Assembly (NCBI GenBank): GCA_017399225.1
Contig: JAFQEB010000025.1
Location: 1 to 53,759, forward strand
DNA length: 53,759 bases
Origin: Clostridia bacterium
GTDB lineage: Bacteria; Bacillota_A; Clostridia; Christensenellales; Aristaeellaceae
Direction: 5' to 3'
Part shown: positions 9,238 to 17,016 of the stretch, piece by piece
How the letters are laid out: the number at the start of each line of letters is the position of its first letter
Numbering within the stretch: position 1 is the stretch's first letter
Position numbers and translations under genes: made by a program
Notes under the pieces: generated by a model
Told to the model about the DNA's origin: nothing
Seen by the model: the letters and a program-made list of their open reading frames with translations, nothing else
Databases searched by the model: none

Positions 9238-9819
9238 AAACTTGAATTTGCTGAATACGAGTACTTTGCGGCTTGGCGTGTAAAGCAACTCGCGCGTGCT
9301 CCCTCAGTCATTCGGCAGCGCCGAATGCCAGCTCCCTCCCGGAGGGAGCCTTTTGGCTGCTTTAACCCGCAGCCAGCAAAAGAAAATACAGCGAACATAC
9401 CACCAGCCCCCAGCGGCTGCAGTACAGCCCGCAAAGGAAATGTAGCGGCGAATTTGCAGAGGTTTGCTTCCGCGTTAGCGGAAATTCAGAGCAAACCTCT
9501 GCAACCCGAGCCGCCCAGCACCGCAGCCGCAGAGCGGACAACTCATAGGGAAAAGAGGGGGGACCGGGGGGAAAGCACCATTTTGCTTTCCCCCCGGCGG
9601 CTTTGCGCCGCTTTCGACGCGCGAAAGCGGCTTCCTGCTGCAAAACGAACCTGCCTTACAGTAAAAGAAAACTCACAAACCCCAATTTGTCGTGCTGGCC
9701 AATAACGCTTTTTCCTCATTAGGCAAGAGCGCAACTATACGCACTATACCAGTGCATTGCGGCTGTACAACCACATAAGTAAACGAGCACCCGGCAAACG
9801 CCGGATGCTCGTCTTTTTT
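9238..9819 (+). repeat. Family A dispersed repeat, copy 2 (most complete)
   Basis: Fills the gap between the convergent araC and MATE genes. From the left: an AAACTTGAATTT end shared with copy 3, a family C-like double hairpin (CTCCCTCAGTC ... GGAGGGAGCC) near 9299-9351, the long stem (9454-9468 with 9490-9504), the G/C-run hairpin near 9567-9600 and a third hairpin near 9600-9630. The right part resembles copy 1 as far as the terminator hairpin at 9783. The short open frames on both strands have no ribosome sites and recur only because the DNA does. Other than the repeat I see nothing in this gap. Confidence 0.87.
9783..9819. terminator. Terminator at the right end of repeat A2
   Basis: A 13-bp stem (9783-9795 with 9800-9812, loop AAAC) is followed by TTTTTT on the plus strand. 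In plus-strand RNA one pair is C/A; in minus-strand RNA it becomes a U-G wobble. It may therefore serve the MATE gene, coming from the right, as well as transcripts crossing the repeat from araC. Confidence 0.7.
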
Positions 9820-9881
9820 CGTTGTGGGATAAAGCCATTTCTAAGGAACCTCCCGCCAGGAAGCTTCTCCTTCTACTTACC

Positions 9882-11288
9882 TCATACCTCTGCGTCGCTG
9901 CGGGTGATATTCTTCAGCCACCTGCGCTTGCGGTAATACCAGAAGTTGACCGGCAGCTTCACGAACTCATCCAAGCAGATGATGAAGTACACCCACATCT
10001 CCGGCAGCTTCAGCACAAAGGCACAGAAGAGACCCACCGGCACCGCATAGCCCCACATAGCCACCGTATCGCAGATCAGGCCGTAGCGCACGTCGCCGCC
10101 GGCGCGGAAGATGCCGCAGATGAGCATCGTGTTCAGCGACACGCCCATGATGTAGTAGGCGTTGATGTAGAGCATGATGTTCAGGTCGTCCTTGGCCTGC
10201 TGGGTGGCGTCCTTGACGGCCAGGTGCATGAAGTCCAGCACCAGGGGGCGCACCAGCAGGATCACCAGGCCGCCGATGATGGCCGTCCACACCGCCATGC
10301 CGACAAAGCGCTTGGCGTAGGCTTTGGCCTCCTCCAGGCGGTTTTCGCCCATGGTCTTGCCCAGCACGATGCCCGCCGCGCTGGCCGTGCCAAAGCACAT
10401 GACCGTGCCCAGGTTGCGCACCACCGTGGCCACGGAGTTTGCCGCCACGATGTCGCTGCTCAGGTGGCCCAGGATCACCGAGTACACGCTGAAGGCCAGG
10501 CCCCAGATGATATCGTTGCCCGCCGCAGGCACCGCCATGCGCAGGAAATCCTTCACCAGCGCGCCGCCCCGGGCCAGCAGGTACTTCAGCCGCAGGGTGA
10601 TCCTGCGGCACGCGGCGCCGTCGATCAGGCACACCGCGAACTCAATGGCGCGGGTGATGGTCGTCGCCAGCGCCACACCCACGATATCCAGCTGCGGGAA
10701 GGGGCCCAGGCCAAAGATGAAGCAGGCGTTGAGCAGCACGTTGAGGCCCACCGCGCTGCAATGCACGATGGCCGTCACGATCACCCGCTCCACGCTGCGC
10801 ATCACGCTCAGATAGATCTGGGAGAACGCGCCCAGCACATAGGAGGCGCTCACTGCCCGGAGGTACTTTTCACCCTCCAGGATCAGCGCCGGGTCGTCGG
10901 TGAAGATCTGCATGATCTGCGTCGGGAACGCTGCCGCCGCCAGCGCAAAGGGAATGCTGACCATCAGCGCGATGCGCAGGGCGATGCCCAGCACCTTTTC
11001 CACCGTTTTCCGGTCGCCCTTGCCCCAGTACTGGGCCGCCATCACCGCCGAGGCGGAGGACAGGCCGTAGATCAGGTTGCTCATGATAAAATACACCTGA
11101 CCGGCCAGGGACGAGGCGCTCAGCGCATCCTGGGAAACATAGGACAGCATGATCACGTCGGCCGAGTTGACCGCCGTGTCCATCAGGTTCTGCAGCGCGA
11201 TGGGCAGCATGATCCACAGCGCATTCTTGTAAAACGCTCGCTTCTCCCCGGGGGTACCCAGGGCCGGGACCTTGATCTTCTCGCTCAA
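9882..11288 (-). CDS. MATE-family multidrug/metabolite exporter
   Basis: Integral membrane antiporter of 468 residues, with about twelve hydrophobic segments and the internal two-fold repeat of the MATE family. Typical stretches are ALQNLMDTAVNSADVIMLS near the N-terminus, VMAAQYWGKGD after the second helix and the second-half counterpart GIVLGKTMGENRLEEA. Family members use Na+ or H+ gradients to expel cationic compounds; the substrate cannot be read here. I set the start at the TTG at 11288 (LSEKIKV), because AAGGAGG lies 7 bp before it; the frame is open for 18 more codons upstream but without a ribosome site. It converges with araC across repeat A2. Confidence 0.88.
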   Translation of the reverse strand: MSEKIKVPALGTPGEKRAFYKNALWIMLPIALQNLMDTAVNSADVIMLSYVSQDALSASSLAGQVYFIMSNLIYGLSSASAVMAAQYWGKGDRKTVEKVLGIALRIALMVSIPFALAAAAFPTQIMQIFTDDPALILEGEKYLRAVSASYVLGAFSQIYLSVMRSVERVIVTAIVHCSAVGLNVLLNACFIFGLGPFPQLDIVGVALATTITRAIEFAVCLIDGAACRRITLRLKYLLARGGALVKDFLRMAVPAAGNDIIWGLAFSVYSVILGHLSSDIVAANSVATVVRNLGTVMCFGTASAAGIVLGKTMGENRLEEAKAYAKRFVGMAVWTAIIGGLVILLVRPLVLDFMHLAVKDATQQAKDDLNIMLYINAYYIMGVSLNTMLICGIFRAGGDVRYGLICDTVAMWGYAVPVGLFCAFVLKLPEMWVYFIICLDEFVKLPVNFWYYRKRRWLKNITRSDAEV

Positions 11289-11395
11289 GAGAGAGCCTCC
11301 TTGTGCTTGGTGATATCCCCTTGATGATTCTCCGCATTTCACGTTTTCCCTGCCTGATGCGAAGAAAGAAATACGCGCAAAGTGCAGGATTGCCC

Positions 11396-11424
11396 TTGAA
11401 AACTCATTTCCGAACGCCTATAAT
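11396..11424 (+). promoter_or_regulatory. Promoter of ilvE
   Basis: TTGAAA at 11396-11401, 17-bp spacer, TATAAT at 11419-11424. The leader would be only about 55 nt, too short for a T-box, so no amino-acid riboswitch is indicated. Confidence 0.8.
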
Positions 11425-11484
11425 AACACCATAGCCCCATGCACACCGCATCCGGCAAGCCAAACTGAAGGAGCGCTGCTGATT

Positions 11485-12507
11485 ATGAGCAAGAACATCG
11501 ATTGGTCCAACCTCGGCTTTGGATATATTCAGACCGAATACCGCTATGTATGCCGCTATAAGGACGGCCAGTGGGACGAGGGCGGCCTGGAGACCGAAGC
11601 GAACATCACCCTGAACGAGTGTGCCTGCGTGTTCCAGTACTGCCAGGCCTGCTTTGAGGGCCTGAAGGCCTACTATACCAAGGACGGTCGCATCGTCACC
11701 TTCCGCCCCGACCTGAACGCCCAGCGCATGGCCGACACCTGCAAGCGCCTGGAGATGCCCGCCTTCCCGGTGGAAAAGTTCCTGGAGGCGGTCAAGATGG
11801 TCGTGGCTGCCAACGCGGATTATGTGCCCCCCTACGGCACCGGCGCGAGCCTGTACCTGCGCCCCTTCATGATCGGCACCAACCCGGTCATCGGCGTGAA
11901 GCCCGCTACCGAGTTCGAGTTCCGCATCTTCGTCACCCCCGTGGGCCCCTACTTCAAGGGCGGCGTGAAGCCCATCGCCCTGACGGTCTCTGACTTTGAC
12001 CGCGCGGCCCCCCACGGCACCGGCAGCATCAAGGCCGGCCTCAACTACGCCATGTCCCTGCATCCGGTGATGGAGGCCCATCGCGCCGGCTTTGCGGAGA
12101 ACATGTACCTGGACGCTGCCACCCGCACCAAGGTCGAGGAGACCGGCGGTGCGAACTTCATCTTCATCACCAAAGACGGCAAGCTGGTCACCCCCAAGTC
12201 TGACTCCATCCTGCCCTCCATCACCCGCCGCAGCATCATGATCGTGGCGGAGAAGTACCTGGGCATGGAGGTCGAGCACCGCGAGGTGCCCTTCACCGAG
12301 GTGGAGACCTTCGCCGAGTGCGGCCTGTGCGGCACCGCGGCGGTCATCAGCCCCGTCGGCTCCATCAACGACCACGGCCGGGAGATCGTCTTCCCCTCCG
12401 GCAAGGAAGAGATGGGCCCGGTGCTGACGAAGCTCTACAACACCCTCCGCGGCATCCAGATGGGCGAGATCGAAGCGCCCGAGGGCTGGGTCGTGCAGGT
12501 AAAGTAA
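11485..12507 (+). CDS. ilvE: Branched-chain amino acid aminotransferase
   Basis: PLP-dependent fold-type IV transaminase of 340 residues, catalysing the last step of leucine, isoleucine and valine synthesis (or the first of breakdown) with glutamate/2-oxoglutarate. The Schiff-base lysine is Lys183 in TGSIKAGLNYA; the conserved VEETGGANFIF and CGTAAVISPVG segments that hold the cofactor phosphate follow. Full length for the long-form bacterial IlvE. AAGGAG lies 11 bp before the ATG. It has its own promoter and a terminator at 12521, so it is a single-gene unit. Confidence 0.93.
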   Translation: MSKNIDWSNLGFGYIQTEYRYVCRYKDGQWDEGGLETEANITLNECACVFQYCQACFEGLKAYYTKDGRIVTFRPDLNAQRMADTCKRLEMPAFPVEKFLEAVKMVVAANADYVPPYGTGASLYLRPFMIGTNPVIGVKPATEFEFRIFVTPVGPYFKGGVKPIALTVSDFDRAAPHGTGSIKAGLNYAMSLHPVMEAHRAGFAENMYLDAATRTKVEETGGANFIFITKDGKLVTPKSDSILPSITRRSIMIVAEKYLGMEVEHREVPFTEVETFAECGLCGTAAVISPVGSINDHGREIVFPSGKEEMGPVLTKLYNTLRGIQMGEIEAPEGWVVQVK

Positions 12508-12520
12508 GTTCATACACACA

Positions 12521-12550
12521 GGGAGCTTTGCTTTGGCAAGGCTCCCTTAT
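12521..12550 (+). terminator. Terminator of ilvE
   Basis: Stem GGGAGCTTTGC with GGCAAGGCTCCC (12521-12546), one mismatch, followed by TTATTTG. It begins 14 bp after the ilvE stop codon. Confidence 0.65.
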
Positions 12551-12600
12551 TTGTGCAATGGTACATCTTTGCAAGTGATTGACTGTGTCTGTACCGCGCT

Positions 12601-12650
12601 CTCCCTCAGTCAGCCGACAAGCGACTGACAGCTCCCTCCCGGAGGGAGCC
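12601..12650 (+). repeat. Family C double-hairpin element, left arm of an inverted pair
   Basis: CTCCCTCAGTC, a stem-loop around GACAAGC, CTGACAGCTCCCTC and CGGAGGGAGCC. It is the mirror partner of 12721-12771. The two copies with the 70 bp between them could fold into one large cruciform. Confidence 0.8.
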
Positions 12651-12720
12651 TTTTGGTCGTCATCCCTGTTGCATTTCAGATCAAGCAGCATATAAGAAGG
12701 CTGGCAGCGGTATGGGCAAA

Positions 12721-12771
12721 GGCTCCCTCTCGAGGGAGCTGTCAGCGGACGAAGTCCGATGACTGAGGGAG
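12721..12771 (-). repeat. Family C double-hairpin element, right arm of the inverted pair
   Basis: GGCTCCCTC-TCG-AGGGAGC, then CGGACGAAGTCCG and GACTGAGGGAG. The order is the reverse complement of the copy at 12601. The GGACGAAGTCC hairpin is the same one found in the copy inside the glycosyltransferase gene at 40006. Confidence 0.8.
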
Positions 12772-12817
12772 TTCACCCCACAAGAAAAACCCGCACACCA
12801 GCGTGTACGGGTCTGCA

Positions 12818-13024
12818 TCAGATTTTCGTCCCATCCTCAAAGTCAAAGGAATAGCTGAACTTCGCCCCCAGCGCCTCAGCGATCTTTTCCAGCTCCTCCA
12901 CCTTGAAAGAGCCTCGCTTCATGCGCTGATTAAAATTAGAACGGCTCGTTCCTATCGCTTCGGCAACCTCCGTCTGAGTCTTTTGCCCATACTTGATCGC
13001 CGCACCAATTTTTCTTTCAATCAT
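12818..13024 (-). CDS. Small XRE/Cro-type DNA-binding protein
   Basis: A 68-residue protein that is almost only a helix-turn-helix domain (TQTEVAEAIGTSRSNFNQRMKRG), with a short acidic tail. AAAGGAGG lies 9 bp before the ATG and a TTGAAT/TATAAT promoter directly upstream gives a leader of only about 15 nt. It stands alone between an inverted repeat pair and the divergent 94-aa gene, whose promoter starts 56 bp away from its own. Possible roles are local repression or a remnant of a mobile or toxin-antitoxin module; no toxin partner is visible. Confidence 0.85.
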   Translation of the reverse strand: MIERKIGAAIKYGQKTQTEVAEAIGTSRSNFNQRMKRGSFKVEELEKIAEALGAKFSYSFDFEDGTKI

Positions 13025-13045
13025 CTTTTCCAGCCTCCTTTATGC

Positions 13046-13074
13046 ATTATAGCACAATTTCTACGTTAATTCAA
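13046..13074 (-). promoter_or_regulatory. Promoter of the XRE gene
   Basis: On the minus strand TTGAAT (13069-13074), 17-bp spacer, TATAAT (13046-13051), with TGC before the -10 box as in an extended -10. Confidence 0.75.
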
Positions 13075-13129
13075 TCATAAATTTGTTCACTGTGCAATAA
13101 ACCCATTTTCTCAAAAAGTTATTTTACGC

Positions 13130-13158
13130 TTGACAAAGTTTATTCCACAATGTACAAT
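13130..13158 (+). promoter_or_regulatory. Promoter of the 94-aa gene and tcdA
   Basis: A perfect TTGACA (13130-13135), 17-bp spacer and TACAAT (13153-13158). Start of transcription near 13165, about 20 nt before the AAGGAGG of the first gene. Confidence 0.8.
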
Positions 13159-13187
13159 GGTTCAAAAACCGCAAGGAGGCCCCCGCA

Positions 13188-13472
13188 ATGGAAGCGCTCA
13201 ATCTTTTCTGCACGCTGGAAAAACTTTTTCTCATCACCGTCGGGCTGGACAAGCTGCTGGAGGACAATTACGCCGATCTGATCTGCGGCGCCGGCTGCCT
13301 GCGCAGGCGCACATTGTCCACCCTGGCCAGTGGCGTATCGGAGCTGCATCACAGCCTGGAGGCCCTCGTCATGGCCGACCCTCTCTGTCTGGCCACGGAC
13401 GGCCTGGAGCGCGCCTTCCCCGTTGACAACGCAGACGATTCCGGCTATGATAAACACGACTCCAACACCTGA
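13188..13472 (+). CDS. Unknown 94-residue protein upstream of tcdA
   Basis: Not recognised. It is very likely a real gene, with a near-consensus promoter and GCAAGGAGG before its ATG. The protein is soluble and mostly helical, with five cysteines, one pair in LICGAGCLRRR near residue 35 and single ones at about 8 and 67, and an acidic tail DNADDSGYDKHD. It ends 10 bp before the tcdA start, so the two are co-transcribed. Link to tRNA modification or to cysteine/iron chemistry is possible from context alone. Confidence 0.7.
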   Translation: MEALNLFCTLEKLFLITVGLDKLLEDNYADLICGAGCLRRRTLSTLASGVSELHHSLEALVMADPLCLATDGLERAFPVDNADDSGYDKHDSNT

Positions 13473-13482
13473 GGTGAAAGCT

Positions 13483-14199
13483 GTGTCCGAACAGTATTCC
13501 CGCTCCATCAACCTCCTGCGGGAGGAGGGCTTTGCCCGTTTGCGCCGGGCCCGCGTGGCCGTCTTTGGCGTGGGCGGCGTGGGCGGCTATGTGTGCGAGG
13601 CGCTGGTGCGCTCCGGCATAAAGCGCATCGACATTTTCGACAACGACGACGTGAGCGAATCGAACCTCAACCGGCAGATCATCGCCCTGCACTCCACCCT
13701 CGGGCAGGACAAGGTAAGCGTGATGGCCGCACGCCTGCGGGACATCGAGCCGGAGGCGGAGATCGGCTGCCGGCGCATGTTCTACCTGCCGGAAAATGCG
13801 GATTCGGTCGACCTGCGCCAGTACGATTACGTTATCGACGCAGTGGACACCGTGGCCGCGAAGATCGAGCTGGCCGTGCGCTGCGACGCGCTGGGCGTGC
13901 CCCTCATCGCCGCAATGGGCGCAGGCAACAAGCTGGATCCCTCCAGGCTGCAAATCGCCGACGTTTACAAGACCAGCGTCTGCCCCCTGGCCCGGGCCAT
14001 GCGCACGGCCCTGCGCAAAAAGGGCGTGAAGCATCTGACCGTGGCTTATTCCACCGAGGAGCCCGTGCGCCCTGCCGTCGTCACCGACGCAGAGGACGGC
14101 CGCCGCAAGGATATCCCCGCCAGCATGGCCTTCGTGCCCGCCGCGATGGGCCTGCTGATCGCCAGCCATGTGGTGCGTCAGATCGCGCTGCAGGCATAA
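13483..14199 (+). CDS. tcdA: tRNA threonylcarbamoyladenosine dehydratase
   Basis: E1/ThiF-like ATP-dependent enzyme of 238 residues that cyclises t6A at position 37 of ANN-decoding tRNAs to ct6A. The adenylation fold is clear: GVGGVGGYVCEAL (nucleotide-binding loop, about 27-39), DNDDVSESNLNRQ (about 50-62), DAVDT and the late YSTEEP segment. The GTG at 13483 is chosen since GAGGTGAAAG lies just before it; frames open further left run through the preceding gene. Second gene of a two-gene unit, convergent with the Rrf2 gene. Confidence 0.9.
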   Translation: MSEQYSRSINLLREEGFARLRRARVAVFGVGGVGGYVCEALVRSGIKRIDIFDNDDVSESNLNRQIIALHSTLGQDKVSVMAARLRDIEPEAEIGCRRMFYLPENADSVDLRQYDYVIDAVDTVAAKIELAVRCDALGVPLIAAMGAGNKLDPSRLQIADVYKTSVCPLARAMRTALRKKGVKHLTVAYSTEEPVRPAVVTDAEDGRRKDIPASMAFVPAAMGLLIASHVVRQIALQA

Positions 14200-14200
14200 G

Positions 14201-14228
14201 AAAAACGCACCCCTCAAGGAGATGCGTT
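14201..14228 (-). terminator. Terminator of the Rrf2 gene
   Basis: AACGCA (14204-14209) pairs with TGCGTT (14223-14228), with an imperfect inner stem. On the minus strand it ends in TTTTT. It lies in the 39-bp gap between convergent tcdA and Rrf2 genes. Confidence 0.5.
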
Positions 14229-14238
14229 CCGAATCCAA

Positions 14239-14676
14239 TTATTTCTTCTGCCCGCTGGCCCTGTTGGCCGCCATTCTGTCCAGCACATCCCTCAGCGTCA
14301 TTTTGGATAGGTACTCGCGGATAACCTGATCCAGCCCCTCCCAGATAAAGAGCGTCTCGCAGCCGTTGCAGCGCTCGCAGGCATTGGGCGCCTGATCCAG
14401 GCAGGCCACGGGATGAAGCGAGCCCTCCATGACCTCGAGAATGCTGCAGATGGTATAATCCGCCGGATCGCCGATCAGCCGGTAGCCGCCCTGATGCCCC
14501 CGGGCCCCATGCAGCACCCCCGCCTGGCTGAGCACCAGCGCGATCTGCTCCAGATACTTCTTCGAGATGTTCTGCCGCGCCGCGATCTCCTTGAGCGCAA
14601 CGGCCCCGCTGCCCTGCTGCTGCACGATGTCAAGCAGCATCCGCAGTGCATACCTGCCTTTGGTGGAGATTTTCAT
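14239..14676 (-). CDS. Rrf2-family regulator with a four-cysteine cluster
   Basis: DNA-binding regulator of 145 residues. An N-terminal winged helix (MKISTKGRYALRMLLDI, YLEQIALVLSQAG) is followed by the conserved GHQGGYRL wing. Cys92, Cys100, Cys103 and Cys106 (CLDQAPNACERCNGC) resemble the Fe-S ligands of IscR and NsrR, so it is probably an iron-sulfur or redox sensor and not the cysteine-free CymR type. AGGAGG lies 8 bp before the ATG at 14676; the frame stays open far upstream through repeat DNA, but that part is not coding. It is divergent from the TtcA-like gene. It has its own promoter and likely autoregulates. Confidence 0.9.
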   Translation of the reverse strand: MKISTKGRYALRMLLDIVQQQGSGAVALKEIAARQNISKKYLEQIALVLSQAGVLHGARGHQGGYRLIGDPADYTICSILEVMEGSLHPVACLDQAPNACERCNGCETLFIWEGLDQVIREYLSKMTLRDVLDRMAANRASGQKK

Positions 14677-14719
14677 ATCCCTGCCTCCTGTTGTGTCCCA
14701 TTCGATATTGCTATATACG

Positions 14720-14748
14720 ATTATACCACAGGGTTGATAGGATTTCAA
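14720..14748 (-). promoter_or_regulatory. Promoter of the Rrf2 gene
   Basis: TTGAAA (14743-14748), 17-bp spacer, TATAAT (14720-14725) on the minus strand. An IscR-type site could overlap it, but I see no convincing match. Confidence 0.78.
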
Positions 14749-14787
14749 CACATTTCCCTTCAACCATCCAAATAATGGAGGTATCCC

Positions 14788-15699
14788 ATGGCCCGCAGCC
14801 TGACCCCCAGCGAGCGCATCGAGCGCAGCATCCTCATCGACCAGCCGGAGACGGGCTTCCGCAAGACGATCTGGAAGCCCTTCATCGCCGCCATCAAGCA
14901 GTACGATCTGATCCAGCCCGGAGACAAGATCGCCGTGTGCATCTCCGGCGGCAAGGACTCGGTGCTCCTGGCCAAGCTTTTTCAGATCCTGCACCGGCAC
15001 ACCGCCATCCCCTTCGAGCTGGAATTCATCGTCATGGATCCGGGGTACAACCCCATCAACCGGCAGAAGATCATCGACAACGCGGCGCTGCTGGAGATCC
15101 CGATCCGCATTTTCGATTCCGACATTTTCGACGCTGCCGCCAGTGCCGAGCGCAACCCCTGCTACCTCTGCGCCCGGATGCGCCGCGGCTTCCTCTACGA
15201 CCGTGCACAGGAGCTGGGCTGCAACAAGATCGCCCTGGGCCACCATTTCAACGATGTGATCGAAACGACGCTGATCGGCATGTTCTACGGCTCCCAGCTT
15301 CAGGCGATGCTGCCCAAGCTGCACGCCCGCAACTTCCCCGGGATGGAGCTGATCCGCCCCATGTACATGATCCACGAGGACGCCATCAAGGCCTGGTGCC
15401 AGGTGAACGGGCTGACCTTCATCCAGTGTGCCTGCCGCTTTGTCGAGCAGCGGGACAACGCCCTGGACGGCGTTGGCGACTCCAAGCGCCAGGAGATCAA
15501 GGTGCTCCTGCGCAGCCTGCGCGAGCGCGACCCCGATATTGAAAAGAGCATTTTCAACAGCATCCACACCGTCACCCTGGATACCTTCCCCGGCTGGAAG
15601 GTGCACGGCAAGTCCTTCAGCTATCTGGAGGATTACGACCGCTGGCCGGACACCTTTGCAGGGTTGACGGGCGGGGGCGGCGATACGCCCACTCCCTAA
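14788..15699 (+). CDS. TtcA-like PP-loop tRNA thiolation enzyme
   Basis: Cytoplasmic ATP-pyrophosphatase of 303 residues. The PP-loop SGGKDS is at 53-58, followed by a Cys-x2-Cys pair (NPCYLCARMRRG, about 129-138), GHHFNDVIET (the TtcA/TilS HxxxD region) and a late Cys-x-Cys (IQCAC). This matches the TtcA/TtuA group, which adenylates tRNA and inserts sulfur using an Fe-S cluster; TtcA makes 2-thiocytidine 32. TGGAGG lies 8 bp before the ATG. Being divergent from an Fe-S-type Rrf2 regulator fits an iron-sulfur enzyme. It may modify a different base than TtcA. Confidence 0.85.
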   Translation: MARSLTPSERIERSILIDQPETGFRKTIWKPFIAAIKQYDLIQPGDKIAVCISGGKDSVLLAKLFQILHRHTAIPFELEFIVMDPGYNPINRQKIIDNAALLEIPIRIFDSDIFDAAASAERNPCYLCARMRRGFLYDRAQELGCNKIALGHHFNDVIETTLIGMFYGSQLQAMLPKLHARNFPGMELIRPMYMIHEDAIKAWCQVNGLTFIQCACRFVEQRDNALDGVGDSKRQEIKVLLRSLRERDPDIEKSIFNSIHTVTLDTFPGWKVHGKSFSYLEDYDRWPDTFAGLTGGGGDTPTP

Positions 15700-15761
15700 A
15701 ACCTTCCATCCGCTGGATGGTGGATGAGGCCGCTGGTATCTTCTCGTCGGGTACATCTTTT

Positions 15762-16143
15762 CCTTTGTTTGTTGGTTGCACTGTTTGAGGGCTCCCCTGT
15801 ATGGGGAGCCCTCAAAGGCGTTGTGCGGCTCTTTGTGCTTCGCTTTTTGGGGCTTTTGGGGGTGAGCTTTGTCCCCGCTTGCCTCCGGCGGGGAGGGCGC
15901 TGCCCCTCCACCCCGCAAGGAGCTTCGCCCCTTGACCCGTTTTCCCGCGTCCTTTGTTTGTTGGCTGCACTGTTTGAGGGCTCCCCTGTGCGGGGAGCCC
16001 TCAAAGGCGTTGTGCGGCCTTTTTTTGCTTCGCTTTCCGGGTCTTTTGGGGGGTGGACTTAATTCCTCGCTCGCCTCCGGCGGGGAGGGCGCTGCCCCTC
16101 CACCCCGCAAGGAGCTTCGCCCCTTGACCCGTTTTTTCCTCGT
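15762..16143. repeat. Family D tandem duplication with strong hairpins
   Basis: The gap between the convergent TtcA-like gene and the peptide-transport operon consists of two tandem units (15762-15950 and 15951-16143) and a few bases of a third. Each carries a 14-bp perfect stem (TTTGAGGGCTCCCC and complement, 15784-15816 and 15973-16005) and a run reading CCTCCGGCGGGGAGGGCG. The hairpins could end transcription from both sides. Open frames across the repeat give Arg/Pro-rich proteins and no ribosome sites, so I do not call a gene. Confidence 0.8.
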
Positions 16144-16149
16144 CCTTTG

Positions 16150-17001
16150 TTACTTGTCGTTGTTGCGGGGATCAAGGGCGTCCCGTAGGGCGTCGCCTAC
16201 CAGATTGATACATATCACCAGCACGATCACCACCGCGCCGGCCGGTACCCATAGCCAGGGCTTCTCCGTCAGCAGCGTCAGCGACTGCGCCGCATTCAGC
16301 AGATTCCCCAGCGACGCCGTCGGCGGCTGTACCCCCTGCCCAAGAAAGGACAGCGCCGCCTCGTCCAGGATGCTCAGCGCAAATACGCTCGTGGCATACA
16401 CCAGCACCGGCGCCATCGTGTTGGGCAGGATCTCCGAAAACAGAATGTACCTGCGGGGCATTCCCGCCGTCACATCGCTGCGGATGAAGTTCGTCTCCCG
16501 CAGACTCAGTACATTGCCGCGCACCAGGCGGCATACCCCCGGCCAGTTGACAAAGCCGAGGATCAGAATGATCGTCCACAGGCCCGGCTCAAAGATCGCC
16601 GCAGCCACCAGCACCAGCAGGATGTAGGGAAAGGACATCACCATGTCCGTCACCGCGCTGATGATGCGGTCCGCCCAGCCGCCGAAGTAGCCGGATACCA
16701 GCCCCAGCGCCACGCCGATCACGGTGGAGATCACCGTGGCCAAAGCGCCCACCAGCAGCGATACCCGCGTGCCGTAAAGCACCCGGCTGAATACGTCGCG
16801 GCCGCTCTTGTCCGTGCCCAGGAGATGTGCTGCGCTCGGGGGCTTGCCGCCCAGCGCTTTCAGGTCGGGCTTCGTCGGCTCCCAGGGTGCGATGATGGGG
16901 GCCAGCAGGGCCGTCAGCACCAGCGCCAGCAGCATAAACAGGCAGATAACCGCCAGGCGGTGACGGCAGAAGCGCTTCCAGAGGGTCGTCAGGTTTCTCA
17001 T
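16150..17001 (-). CDS. Peptide ABC transporter permease, OppC/DppC type
   Basis: Inner-membrane half of an oligo/dipeptide importer, 283 residues with six membrane segments. The N-terminal OppC-type region (HRLAVICLFMLL, LGTDKSGRDVFSRVLYGTRVSL) and the cytoplasmic EAA loop (DVTAGMPRRYILFSEILPN) that docks on the ATPase are present. GGGGAGGG lies before the ATG, 15 bp after the OppB-type gene. It is the last gene of the seven-gene operon that starts at 23030. Peptide or nickel substrates are the family range. Confidence 0.92.
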   Translation of the reverse strand: MRNLTTLWKRFCRHRLAVICLFMLLALVLTALLAPIIAPWEPTKPDLKALGGKPPSAAHLLGTDKSGRDVFSRVLYGTRVSLLVGALATVISTVIGVALGLVSGYFGGWADRIISAVTDMVMSFPYILLVLVAAAIFEPGLWTIILILGFVNWPGVCRLVRGNVLSLRETNFIRSDVTAGMPRRYILFSEILPNTMAPVLVYATSVFALSILDEAALSFLGQGVQPPTASLGNLLNAAQSLTLLTEKPWLWVPAGAVVIVLVICINLVGDALRDALDPRNNDK

Positions 17002-17016
17002 CTGTCAGCCCTCCCC

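Noticed and set aside
9234..9643. Short frames in family A repeats giving similar proteins at several copies (starting MRAVLQPLGAG or containing KWCFPPGPPSFP)
   Set aside because: They recur because the DNA repeats. They have no ribosome sites, change length between copies and cross the conserved hairpins.
9238..9819. Repeat A2 plus its terminator as an independent small-RNA gene
   Set aside because: No promoter with proper spacing was found at the left end; transcription from araC would be enough to cross it.
15696..16110. Arg/Pro-rich open frames across the tandem repeats between the TtcA-like gene and the permease gene
   Set aside because: No ribosome sites; the frames are read through strong hairpins and a GC-rich repeat.
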